Translations under genes and position numbers: made by a program | Assembly: GCA_902603055.1 (NCBI GenBank) | Contig: CACKTD010000001.1 | Coordinates: forward strand, 124,001 to 188,000 | DNA: 64,000 bases | Source: Coxiellaceae bacterium | Lineage (GTDB): Bacteria > Pseudomonadota > Gammaproteobacteria > Comchoanobacterales > Comchoanobacteraceae | Direction of reading: 5' to 3' | Shown here: one piece after another, positions 17,501 through 25,004 of the stretch | How positions within the stretch are numbered: the stretch's first letter is position 1 | Layout: each line of letters opens with the position of its first letter | The notes under the pieces: generated by a model | The model's database searches: none | What the model saw: only the letters and a program-made list of their open reading frames with translations | Told to the model about the DNA's origin: nothing

Positions 17501-18537
17501 ACATTGAATCATACAATATATCCAATATGGCAAATATACCAGTCAAAATGATTGATTCAGAAATGATGTTAAATGTGCTAGATACGCTAATAGATTGTAC
17601 AAATTTAATTGATAGACCTACAGAGCTTTCCATACATAACTACGGGCATTGTATCGGGAGGGCATTATTTTGGTGGTTTAAATTGGCCTTTCAGAATAAT
17701 TGGATTAACGAAGATAAGGCTGCTCAGCTATTAAACAACTTGTTAAAAAATACCAAAGGTAAAAGTTTAATTGATTTTCTCCCCAGTTCTATCTCAAACA
17801 TCAAGCTTGAGACTCATCACATATTATTGATTCTTAGTCTCGGGGTTTCTATTAAAGCAGTTTTTGAGAGCTTGCAAATGGACCTATCCCAAATGGTCGA
17901 TGATGATAAAAATGCAGGCCTTATAACAGGTCTTCTTAATCTTAAATGTGCTTCTTTGGTTAAATATTTTCAAGAGGAAGAAAAATGGGATGCATTAGGG
18001 TATCTAATTTCTAATAAAGCCAATTATCAGGAAAATATACAACAAGCATTAAGTCGCTCTATCGCTAATATTTTAATAGAGCGTAATGATAGAGAGCTCA
18101 TAGAGCGATTTAAATTTCATCTTTGTACAGATGATCAGTCACGAGTAATTAGTGTGTTTAATAGTCAGACTAGCGTGCGATTCTTTGGATATGCGCCGAT
18201 TGTAGAAATAGATTTAGCGCATGTGGGCCTACCACAACTTGAGCCATCTGCACCACCAATGACTGAAGAGGGGTCAGAAACAATGTTTACAGTTAAGGTT
18301 GAGCCATCCGCACCACTAATGCCTGAAGAGGGGTCAGAAAACCCACCGCCGTTAGCTACAGCTGAGGTTGTGACCTTGGTTAACGCCGAGTTAATGGGGG
18401 CAACAGGAGTTGACAGCCTTTCAACAATATTAAGGATGCCTCAAGTACCTACACACACTATTGAGTTACCATCTTCACCAGAAAGAAGATTAGAAGAGGG
18501 TGAAAGGGAACGTAGCCCTGTGGCTAACTACGGATAA
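14584..18537 (+). CDS. Large hypothetical protein with C-terminal PSAP repeats, putative effector
   Basis: Unrecognised 1317-aa protein. Residues 1 to about 1200 look soluble and helical with no membrane segment or signal peptide. The tail changes composition: two EPSAP-M--EEGSE repeats (at about residues 1220 and 1240, encoded by a 40-bp repeat with a 60-bp period) are followed by a Pro/Ser/Glu-rich stretch and an acidic end (RRLEEGERERSPVANYG). P(S/T)AP is the eukaryotic ESCRT (TSG101) late-domain motif, and a Glu-rich C-terminus is common in Dot/Icm effectors. Both readings are inference. An AGAAG ribosome site precedes the ATG. The end overlaps folA by 14 bp. Confidence 0.65.
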   Translation: MFRENDQFNKELEERAIVERLKHNVKNLNDWPAINDKLNELSQKAQLTEKDFDFAGQPIFLLLPRLLEQYPDIRKYIYRANNLLIKYAIQASLSSALIKKIEDFQGDLIKFNRFPISNGLNQQLEMQYKNAFVQLLTSISYFNHGIHSGTSEIEYKVPYRQALENLYFFLTDMREYTLFSELGYVHLATTSNIDHIKKISRACSGSDSQDKGLSPLQHELYTKDFRLGYLSITEDLCETVLAESSFHYSFNEKEVRVEYLPAIRQILQMKSDHKIKDEKAIKPLLKFIINQQDPIVQYDLARLFMSSVQDKDEYQAFVNAYHSLESPDLNWLQFPEEFTDLNTENKTDVIALQLLKRMKSHPAQIEQLIKYFDPVFPTKDYGILNSFLDFMDSEHFKTLNESPKEKYRELVHQHFGILKVTSFETLNKLLRLGFNLFDLNANQVNIKDDSYLLQTIQFFKDNKETLSAQLQDKNTHDVRDTFLASLKFLPGWAQEKLEINEIDADWYYWPSDEIDLTCDHPSLNFAGDNLTFDINSITEDGSYAKLCMIADQVLDSKSYIYYDPDALLYLLSAKYHTLNAGKLTALSTNWSDYIKDQKDQAAKPIPFVDAKEHLSRHFFGKTLNHFAVEVLKQKPELVSMVINALNSENRDLSHLLNDDYFYKVAQPFLGAGNIISAIKSKGQIKASNLPYIKNIRKQLGAFEVVDWPLERDRKSTFNQRIQILIDLLKAEGPQDTNWNLYGVLGNSPSQVMYILKNANESKLAELTTAAQGQKLYLFNEEFDYYHLNDLSVPVKHMLFRFTNPEKLNRLIDFFHFRKKELDVDFLTDDGLLNWINSRRFLNYPKFEDETWLLKNPAKNSKIVDRIASRLNNAQLLHGVLFSNLSQDQKLEKLQARIWNELSKKETIYKKELVELRNLKPKPELLESILEGCSWNMNFGQSKDFFPESISSVDDSNFSKALVKSYITNGLRKDIESYNISNMANIPVKMIDSEMMLNVLDTLIDCTNLIDRPTELSIHNYGHCIGRALFWWFKLAFQNNWINEDKAAQLLNNLLKNTKGKSLIDFLPSSISNIKLETHHILLILSLGVSIKAVFESLQMDLSQMVDDDKNAGLITGLLNLKCASLVKYFQEEEKWDALGYLISNKANYQENIQQALSRSIANILIERNDRELIERFKFHLCTDDQSRVISVFNSQTSVRFFGYAPIVEIDLAHVGLPQLEPSAPPMTEEGSETMFTVKVEPSAPLMPEEGSENPPPLATAEVVTLVNAELMGATGVDSLSTILRMPQVPTHTIELPSSPERRLEEGERERSPVANYG

Positions 18538-19006
18538 GAGTCTCAATAGCAAAGCTTGAAGTATGATGCTCGTCTTGAGGATAGTGCTCTATCGATTGTC
18601 TTTGCCAATCGGACATTTCAAATTGTGGAAAGTAGGCATCACCCTCATCATCTGAATCCACCCAAGTTAGAACCATTTTAGTCGCATAGGGTAAGGCTGC
18701 CTTATAAATACCATGACCTCCACCAATAATAACCTCAGGGCGATCTTTGAAAGCATCCAATGCTAATTCCAGGCTTGAAAAACACAAAATACCAGGGGTG
18801 TTGATTTTTTTTGAAGTGACGATGATATTATCTCGATTCTTCAGCGGCTTTCCAAGTGACTCAAAAGTCAATCTTCCCATAATGATTGGTTTATTAAGTG
18901 TATAATGCATAAAGTGTTTAAGGTCTTTAGGCAGATTCCAAGGTAATTTACCATCTTTGCCAATGGTGTATTTTTGGTTTATTGCTGCAACTATAGTAAT
19001 AAGCAT
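18524..19006 (-). CDS. folA: Dihydrofolate reductase
   Basis: NADPH-dependent reduction of dihydrofolate to tetrahydrofolate. Recognisable elements are the N-terminal ITIVAAINQKYTIGKDGKLPW with PKDLKHF, PIIMGRLTFESLGKPL (cofactor and substrate loop) and IIGGGHGIYKAALP. Length 160 aa is standard. The gene converges with the large orphan gene and overlaps it tail to tail by 14 bp. Confidence 0.95.
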   Translation of the reverse strand: MLITIVAAINQKYTIGKDGKLPWNLPKDLKHFMHYTLNKPIIMGRLTFESLGKPLKNRDNIIVTSKKINTPGILCFSSLELALDAFKDRPEVIIGGGHGIYKAALPYATKMVLTWVDSDDEGDAYFPQFEMSDWQRQSIEHYPQDEHHTSSFAIETLIRS

Positions 19007-19057
19007 AATAATTTATCTTGATGAATTCATTAAACAATATTAGTATAACTGGTAGAT

Positions 19058-20611
19058 ATGATAAAAGTGAAGTATATATTTCTAACTTTGCTTATGTATT
19101 CTTCAGTATTTGCGATGGAGCAGTCACAACCCGATGAGGATAAGACGCGTAACCCAGTTGAGCATTGGGCCGAATACCCCGCGATTGAATACGGTGAAGG
19201 TGAAATAAAAAAACTGATTGAAGAGGGAGAATATTTAGTAATGGCTGGTGACTGCATTGCATGTCATACCAGTGATACTGAACATCCTTTCGCAGGTGGA
19301 AATGCAGTCAACCCCACCATTCCTTTTTTAGGGATGCAGATTCCTATAGGAACATTTTATTCGCCTAACATAACATCTGACAAAAAGACAGGTATTGGTG
19401 CATGGACTGAAGAAGAGTTTGGGCGAGCAATGCGTCATGGTACAGCACCAGACGGTAGCCAGTATTATCCAGTTTTCCCTTATGTTTGGTTTACGAAGCT
19501 ATCCGATCACCAAATTCATGCAATGTATGCATACATGCAGAAAATTCCAGCAGTAGAAAGACAGAATAAGCCTCACGATATCCCGTTCATTGTTAAATGG
19601 CGTTTCCTGATGTTTGGTTGGAAGCTATTATTCTTCTATCCATTTGATGGTGTTTTTGCAAAAGATCCTAGCCAGTCTGACCAATGGAACAGAGGTGCAT
19701 TTTTGGTTGAGGGTCCTGGGCATTGTGGGATGTGCCATACGCCAGTGACTATGTTTGGTTCTCCACAGCGTGACATGGCTTATACAGGTTCTGTCATTGA
19801 TGGTTATGCAGCACCCAATATAACAGGAACCAGTCTTAAGAAAGTATCTGTTGATGAGATGGTTAAAATATTTAAATACGATCAACTGCCAAGTGGTGGA
19901 ATGGTTAAAGGACCTATGAAGGAAGTTAATCACGATAGCTTGGTATATCTAAAGGACGATGATTTAGAAGCAATCTCCGTTTACCTCAAGTCAACGGTTG
20001 ATCCAAACCCTGTAAATTTATCGGGGTCAGGTTCTGAAAAAGCAATGGCGATTTATAATAAATATTGTGTTAATTGTCATGCTGCGGGTGCAGGTGGTGC
20101 ACCTAAATTCGGCGATACTATGGGTTGGACAGATGTGTTAAAGCAACCTAAAGAAATGACGTATGAGCACGCCATCAAGGGTTATAATAGCATGCCAGCT
20201 ATGGGATTGTGTGCAGATTGTTCTGACGAGGATATTGAAATCACAGTGGATTATATGCTTTCTGCTGTAGACCCAAATGCAGGTGGGGTTAAGCGTGAGT
20301 TGGGAAATGCACCAGAAGAATATACACTGGAAGATGGTAAAGAGTTATTTGCTCAGGTTTGCTCGACATGTCATGAGGATGGCTCTCTAGGAACACTGAA
20401 TATTGGGGACCCACAATGGGAGGAGTTGCTCGATAAGCGAGGCTTCTTTAGTCTTTTAAATGGTGTAATACATCCACCAGGCTATGATCGTCAAAAGGGT
20501 GATTGCGTCGCAAGAGGTGCATGTTTGAAGTGTGACGATGGGATCTTGATCGCAGCCGTCAAATATATATTAAATGAAAGTATAAAAGGATCTAACTATG
20601 CACTTTGGTAA
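19058..20611 (+). CDS. Tetraheme c-type cytochrome heading the cox operon
   Basis: Exported electron carrier (signal peptide about residues 1-19) with four haem-binding CxxCH sites: Cys66-His70, Cys223-His227, Cys337-His341 and Cys435-His439. The first half resembles the cytochrome subunits of membrane alcohol/gluconate dehydrogenases. The last two units resemble cytochrome c5, including the extra C-x2-C pairs (CADC, CLKC). It overlaps coxB by 14 bp, so it likely feeds electrons to the oxidase encoded downstream. I know no exact named homologue. Confidence 0.8.
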   Translation: MIKVKYIFLTLLMYSSVFAMEQSQPDEDKTRNPVEHWAEYPAIEYGEGEIKKLIEEGEYLVMAGDCIACHTSDTEHPFAGGNAVNPTIPFLGMQIPIGTFYSPNITSDKKTGIGAWTEEEFGRAMRHGTAPDGSQYYPVFPYVWFTKLSDHQIHAMYAYMQKIPAVERQNKPHDIPFIVKWRFLMFGWKLLFFYPFDGVFAKDPSQSDQWNRGAFLVEGPGHCGMCHTPVTMFGSPQRDMAYTGSVIDGYAAPNITGTSLKKVSVDEMVKIFKYDQLPSGGMVKGPMKEVNHDSLVYLKDDDLEAISVYLKSTVDPNPVNLSGSGSEKAMAIYNKYCVNCHAAGAGGAPKFGDTMGWTDVLKQPKEMTYEHAIKGYNSMPAMGLCADCSDEDIEITVDYMLSAVDPNAGGVKRELGNAPEEYTLEDGKELFAQVCSTCHEDGSLGTLNIGDPQWEELLDKRGFFSLLNGVIHPPGYDRQKGDCVARGACLKCDDGILIAAVKYILNESIKGSNYALW

Positions 20612-21782
20612 AGTATTGCTATTATCATTGCTCACATTCGCAAATGCGTATCAACCATATAATCTGACTGAAGGCGTGACACCAATGTCACACCAGATTT
20701 ATGGACTGCATATGATCATTTTTTATATTTCTGTAGTCATTGGTGTGGGTGTGTTTGCTGCTATTTTTTATACCTTAATTTATCATCGTAAAAGCCAAGG
20801 TGCAAAAGCAGAACAGTTTCATGATAACTTTTGGGTTGAGGTTTTATGGACTGTAATTCCCTTAGTAATTTTGATTATTATGGCGGTACCTACCACGATT
20901 GTGTTAATGCGGTTGAATGATTCCAGAGATGCAGATGTTAATATTAAGGTCATTGGGATGCAATGGAAATGGCGTTACGAGTACTTGGATGAGAACATTG
21001 CCTTTAATAGTAATTTAGTGCCCTCCATTGCAAAAGCGATGAACGGTGAGTTAACAGAAGAAGAGCGCAATGATCCTAATTTCCTTTTAAAAGTGGATGA
21101 ACCTGTAGTGGTGCCTATCCATAAAAAAATTAGATTCCTTGTTACCTCAACAGATGTTATCCATGCGTGGTTTGTTCCTGACCTTGGAATTAATCGAGAT
21201 GCTAACCCTGGCTTTATTAACGAAACATGGGCATACATTGAGAAGCCAGGTATTTATCGAGGTCAATGTTCCCAATTATGTGGTTCAGGTCATGGGTTCA
21301 TGCCAATCGTAGTCATTGCATTGAGTCAAGCAGATTACGAGAATTGGTTGCTTGAGAAAAAAGGTTTAAAACCAAAGACAATCTCGCAATCTCCAGAAGA
21401 TACAGCTGCAAAAGATGAGAAACAATATAAGGAAGATCAAAAGCCACAAACACTCGCTGAGGTCATGCAACAAGGACAGAAGGTTTTTGAAAATAATTGT
21501 GCAGTGTGCCATCAAACAACTGGAAAAGGTCAAGGTATATTCCCATCCATCGTCGGTAGCTCGATTGCAACAGGCCCAGTTGATGAGAATATTCACCAAA
21601 TCTTATTTGGTAAGAATGCAATGCCAGCATTTAAAGATGTATTATCATTTGATGAAATCGCCTATGTCATAACGTATGTCCGTAATATGTGGGGCAACGA
21701 TGATAAAGGAAAGTATGGCTCAAGTGCAGGTGGCCAGTATACGGCTATGGATGTTGAAAATGTATTTAATGAATCAGATTAA
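20598..21782 (+). CDS. coxB: Cytochrome c oxidase subunit II with fused cytochrome c
   Basis: The CuA-bearing subunit of an aa3/caa3-type oxidase. After a signal or first helix come two membrane helices, then the cupredoxin domain with His189 (in VIHAWF), Cys224-x3-Cys228, His232 and Met235 as CuA ligands. A C-terminal mono-haem domain follows (Cys301-AVC-His305), which makes it caa3-like. The 394 aa length is long for CoxB because of this fusion. It overlaps the tetraheme cytochrome gene and precedes coxA by 14 bp. Confidence 0.95.
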   Translation: MHFGKVLLLSLLTFANAYQPYNLTEGVTPMSHQIYGLHMIIFYISVVIGVGVFAAIFYTLIYHRKSQGAKAEQFHDNFWVEVLWTVIPLVILIIMAVPTTIVLMRLNDSRDADVNIKVIGMQWKWRYEYLDENIAFNSNLVPSIAKAMNGELTEEERNDPNFLLKVDEPVVVPIHKKIRFLVTSTDVIHAWFVPDLGINRDANPGFINETWAYIEKPGIYRGQCSQLCGSGHGFMPIVVIALSQADYENWLLEKKGLKPKTISQSPEDTAAKDEKQYKEDQKPQTLAEVMQQGQKVFENNCAVCHQTTGKGQGIFPSIVGSSIATGPVDENIHQILFGKNAMPAFKDVLSFDEIAYVITYVRNMWGNDDKGKYGSSAGGQYTAMDVENVFNESD

Positions 21783-21796
21783 ACAGGGGAGTTAGA

Positions 21797-23362
21797 ATGG
21801 GAGAGCACGTTCAAAAAGGGTTAATGCGTTGGGTTACAACCACTAACCACAAAGACATCGGTACATTGTACTTATTGTTTTCTTTAGCAATGTTTTTTTT
21901 ATCGGGTGCAATGGCCCTAATGATACGAACGGAGTTATTTAGGCCAGGGTTTACTTTTATTTCTCCTTTATTTTACAACCAATTAGTAACTTCGCATGGC
22001 TTGATTATGATTTTTGGCGCGATCATGCCCGCACTTGCAGGATTTGCTAATTGGCAAATTCCACTCATGATCGGTGCTGCTGATATGGCATTCCCTCGAT
22101 TAAATAACTGGAGCTTTTGGTTGCTACCGTTCGCAACATTTCTTTTGATATCGCCCTATTTTTTCAATGGTCCAGCGCCAGATATGGGTTGGACTTTTTA
22201 TGCACCACTATCCACAACTTATGGGCCACCAGGAACGGATGCGATGATTTTCTCAATCCATATGTTAGGTATCTCCTCGATATTGGCATCTATCAACATC
22301 ATTGCAACTATTTTAAACCTTCGCGCACCAGGTATGACGTTACGTGATATGCCGATATTTGTTTGGTCTTGGCTTATCACCGCATTTTTGATCTTAGCGA
22401 TCATGCCTGTTTTAGCAGGAACCGTAACCATGATGTTGACAGATCGTCATTTTGGTACGAGCTTCTTTAATGCAGCTGGTGGTGGAAGCCCACTGTTGTT
22501 TGAACATCTATTTTGGTTCTTTGGGCATCCTGAGGTTTATGTATTAGCATTACCTGTGTTCGGGATTATTTCAGAAATTTTGCCAGCGTTTAGTCGTAAG
22601 CCATTGTTTGGTGCAGAATCTATGATTTATGCTATTGGTGCGATTGCAGTTATGTCATTTATTGTTTGGGTTCACCATATGTTCACAACAGGGGTTTATT
22701 TAGGGACACAGTTATTTTTCATGTATACGACTATGATCGTAGCTGTACCTACTGGTGTGAAAGTGTTTAATTGGGTCGCAACAATGTACAAAGGTAGTAT
22801 CACACTTGAGCCACCAATGATGTTTGCAGTTGGTTTTGTGCTGTTATTTACGTTAGGTGGTCTAACAGGTGTTATGCTTGCAATTGTACCAGCCGACTAT
22901 CAATACCATGATACTTATTTTGTGGTAGGACACTTTCACTATGTAATTGTTGCAGGTTTGTATTTTGGTCTAGTGGCAGGCGTTTATTACTGGATGCCTA
23001 AATGGACAGGCAAAATGTATAGCTTTAAACTGGCAACATGGCATTTTTGGTTGTCATTATTATCTTCAAATATCACCTTTCTGCCTATGTTATTGGTCGG
23101 CTTAGCCGGTATGCCAAGAAGGATTCCCGACTATAACTTACAATTTACTGACTTTAATCAGATCGCAACTTTTGGTGCATTTGCATTCGGGATATCACAG
23201 ATACTGTTTGCGATCACAATTTTACAATGTATCTATGGCCAGAAGAAAATAGGCCAGATTATTTGGGATGGCGCTAAGGGTTTGGAATGGACATTACCAA
23301 CGCCACTTCCATACCATACATTTTCAACACCACCAAAGGTGAAGGGTAAAACATATATATGA
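21797..23362 (+). CDS. coxA: Cytochrome c oxidase subunit I
   Basis: Catalytic haem-copper subunit with 12 membrane helices, holding low-spin haem, the haem-CuB oxygen-reduction site and proton channels. Diagnostic segments are FFGHPEVYVLALPVFG, VWVHHMFTTG and VVGHFHYVIVAGLYFG with the haem ligands. Length 521 aa is standard. A GGGGAG ribosome site precedes the ATG. Its stop overlaps the next gene by 4 bp (ATGA). Confidence 0.97.
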   Translation: MGEHVQKGLMRWVTTTNHKDIGTLYLLFSLAMFFLSGAMALMIRTELFRPGFTFISPLFYNQLVTSHGLIMIFGAIMPALAGFANWQIPLMIGAADMAFPRLNNWSFWLLPFATFLLISPYFFNGPAPDMGWTFYAPLSTTYGPPGTDAMIFSIHMLGISSILASINIIATILNLRAPGMTLRDMPIFVWSWLITAFLILAIMPVLAGTVTMMLTDRHFGTSFFNAAGGGSPLLFEHLFWFFGHPEVYVLALPVFGIISEILPAFSRKPLFGAESMIYAIGAIAVMSFIVWVHHMFTTGVYLGTQLFFMYTTMIVAVPTGVKVFNWVATMYKGSITLEPPMMFAVGFVLLFTLGGLTGVMLAIVPADYQYHDTYFVVGHFHYVIVAGLYFGLVAGVYYWMPKWTGKMYSFKLATWHFWLSLLSSNITFLPMLLVGLAGMPRRIPDYNLQFTDFNQIATFGAFAFGISQILFAITILQCIYGQKKIGQIIWDGAKGLEWTLPTPLPYHTFSTPPKVKGKTYI

Positions 23363-24141
23363 TCAAAGCTGATTTTGATAAAGGGCACAGTTACCTACCA
23401 TTTGGTATAGTTAGCTCGTTGTTTTTAACAGCATTCGGTTTATTGAACTATTTGCATGGATCGTATTCCTTCTGGTTGGTTGTTTTTCCACCTGTTTTTA
23501 TGCTCTCATTGGTTACAGGAATTTGGTGGTACCAACTCTTTAAAGCCCCTGTTCGGTTATCATCTAAGCGAAACTTGCGCTATGGTATAGCCATGACGGC
23601 CTTTGTGGTGTTTATATTATATTTTTCATACCTTCAGGTGCCTTTGTTTCATTTAGTATGTCATCGGTTTGGTATTCATGGTGGTGTGGAGCACCAACAT
23701 CATGCAAGTCAAAAGCTTGATGTGACTCGAAAAATACCTATGCATATGACAGGGTTAGTGATGCAAGGCTTACCATGTTATGTACACATCGATAAAAAAC
23801 AAGCTAGTTGGCATCCTGGTGGGAAATACCATGTTGGTATTACCATTGGTAACACATCTAATAAAGAACTTACCTTGCACCCCATTTTGTCCGCATCACC
23901 AGAGCGAGCCAGTTTAAGTTTACACTTTGAAAAAGGTCTTCCAGACCCATTAGTGCTAAAGCCTCATCAGGTATATCAACAAAGTTTACCCATTCAATTT
24001 GCTGGGGATTTCCCAAATGATATCCCTTCTGTGTTTTTTTCTGTGAGTATCAGTGATACAACCAATGCTAAAAACCCTGGCACACAAAGATTGTGGTATG
24101 AGATGAGGACACGTTATCCCTCTAAAAAAGGAAAATTATGA
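23359..24141 (+). CDS. CtaG/Cox11-like protein with CoxIII-like N-terminus, copper motif absent
   Basis: Lies in the usual ctaG slot between coxA and coxC. Residues about 75-250 follow the Cox11 pattern: one membrane helix, then VPLFHLVCHRFGIHGG (compare VPLYxxFCxxTGxGG) and a beta domain with an SASPERASLSLHF segment. The copper-binding Cys-x-Cys of Cox11 is missing, but a His-rich loop (EHQHH, residues 111-115) is present. Residues 1-65 are not Cox11-like: YLP...LFL..FG.LN.LH....WW is shared with the first two helices of CoxC encoded next. So it appears to be a chimera; whether it still loads CuB is open. Confidence 0.72.
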   Translation: MIKADFDKGHSYLPFGIVSSLFLTAFGLLNYLHGSYSFWLVVFPPVFMLSLVTGIWWYQLFKAPVRLSSKRNLRYGIAMTAFVVFILYFSYLQVPLFHLVCHRFGIHGGVEHQHHASQKLDVTRKIPMHMTGLVMQGLPCYVHIDKKQASWHPGGKYHVGITIGNTSNKELTLHPILSASPERASLSLHFEKGLPDPLVLKPHQVYQQSLPIQFAGDFPNDIPSVFFSVSISDTTNAKNPGTQRLWYEMRTRYPSKKGKL

Positions 24142-25004
24142 CTGCAAAATATGAAATAGCTCCTACGTACTTGCCGATACTTGCCTCCATTGCATTGTTT
24201 TTGGTTTTGTTTGGATTTTTAAATTGGTTACACAATAATTCCATTGGCATCACACTCATTATGGGTGGTTTTTCTTTATTAATGATTGTGACTGTATGGT
24301 GGTTTCGCGAAGTAATACATGAAAATATGACGCGGTTTCGGGGTGACCCACTTATGGATCGTTCATTCAGATGGGGAATGGCTTGGTTCTTATTTTCCGA
24401 AGTAGCTTTATTTGGAGCCTTATTTGGTGCATTGTTCTACATTCGTATTGTCACACTTTCAATATTGGGTGGTGTCCCTGGTGATGAAGCAACACATTAC
24501 ATGCTGTGGCCAACATTTAAAGGGCATTGGCCTGTTATGCATACTCCTGATCCATCTAAGTTTTTAGGACCAAAAGAGGTTGTTAGTCCTTGGGGGCTCC
24601 CAGCTATTAATACGCTTATTCTGCTAGTGAGTGGTGTGACCATTACGTTAGCACACTGGGCATTAGTAGATGAGAAACATAATAAAGCTGGTTTTTGGCA
24701 GTTTTTAACTATTTTACTTGGTATGGCATTTTTAGTATTACAGGCAACTGAGTATTGGGAAGCACATACAGAATTAGGCTTGAGATTTGATTCGGGTATC
24801 TTTGGTAATATGTTTTTTATCTTAACAGGTTTACATGGCTTTCATGTCACCTTGGGGACGATCATGTTAAGTGTGATTTTAGTACGTATACTACTCAAGC
24901 ATTTTGATGCACATAATCACTTTGCCTTTGAAGCTGTTGCGTGGTATTGGCATATGGTTGATATTGTTTGGCTGCTTTTATTTGTAGTGGTGTATTGGTT
25001 ATGA
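24138..25004 (+). CDS. coxC: Cytochrome c oxidase subunit III
   Basis: Seven-helix structural subunit of the oxidase. Typical segments are RWGMAWFLFSEVALFGALF, LLVSGVTITLAHWAL, GIFGNMFFILTGLHGFHVTLGT and AVAWYWHMVDIVWLLLFVVVYWL at the C-terminus. The 288 aa length is standard. Start and stop both overlap neighbouring genes by 4 bp (ATGA), showing tight translational coupling in the cox operon. Confidence 0.96.
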   Translation: MTAKYEIAPTYLPILASIALFLVLFGFLNWLHNNSIGITLIMGGFSLLMIVTVWWFREVIHENMTRFRGDPLMDRSFRWGMAWFLFSEVALFGALFGALFYIRIVTLSILGGVPGDEATHYMLWPTFKGHWPVMHTPDPSKFLGPKEVVSPWGLPAINTLILLVSGVTITLAHWALVDEKHNKAGFWQFLTILLGMAFLVLQATEYWEAHTELGLRFDSGIFGNMFFILTGLHGFHVTLGTIMLSVILVRILLKHFDAHNHFAFEAVAWYWHMVDIVWLLLFVVVYWL

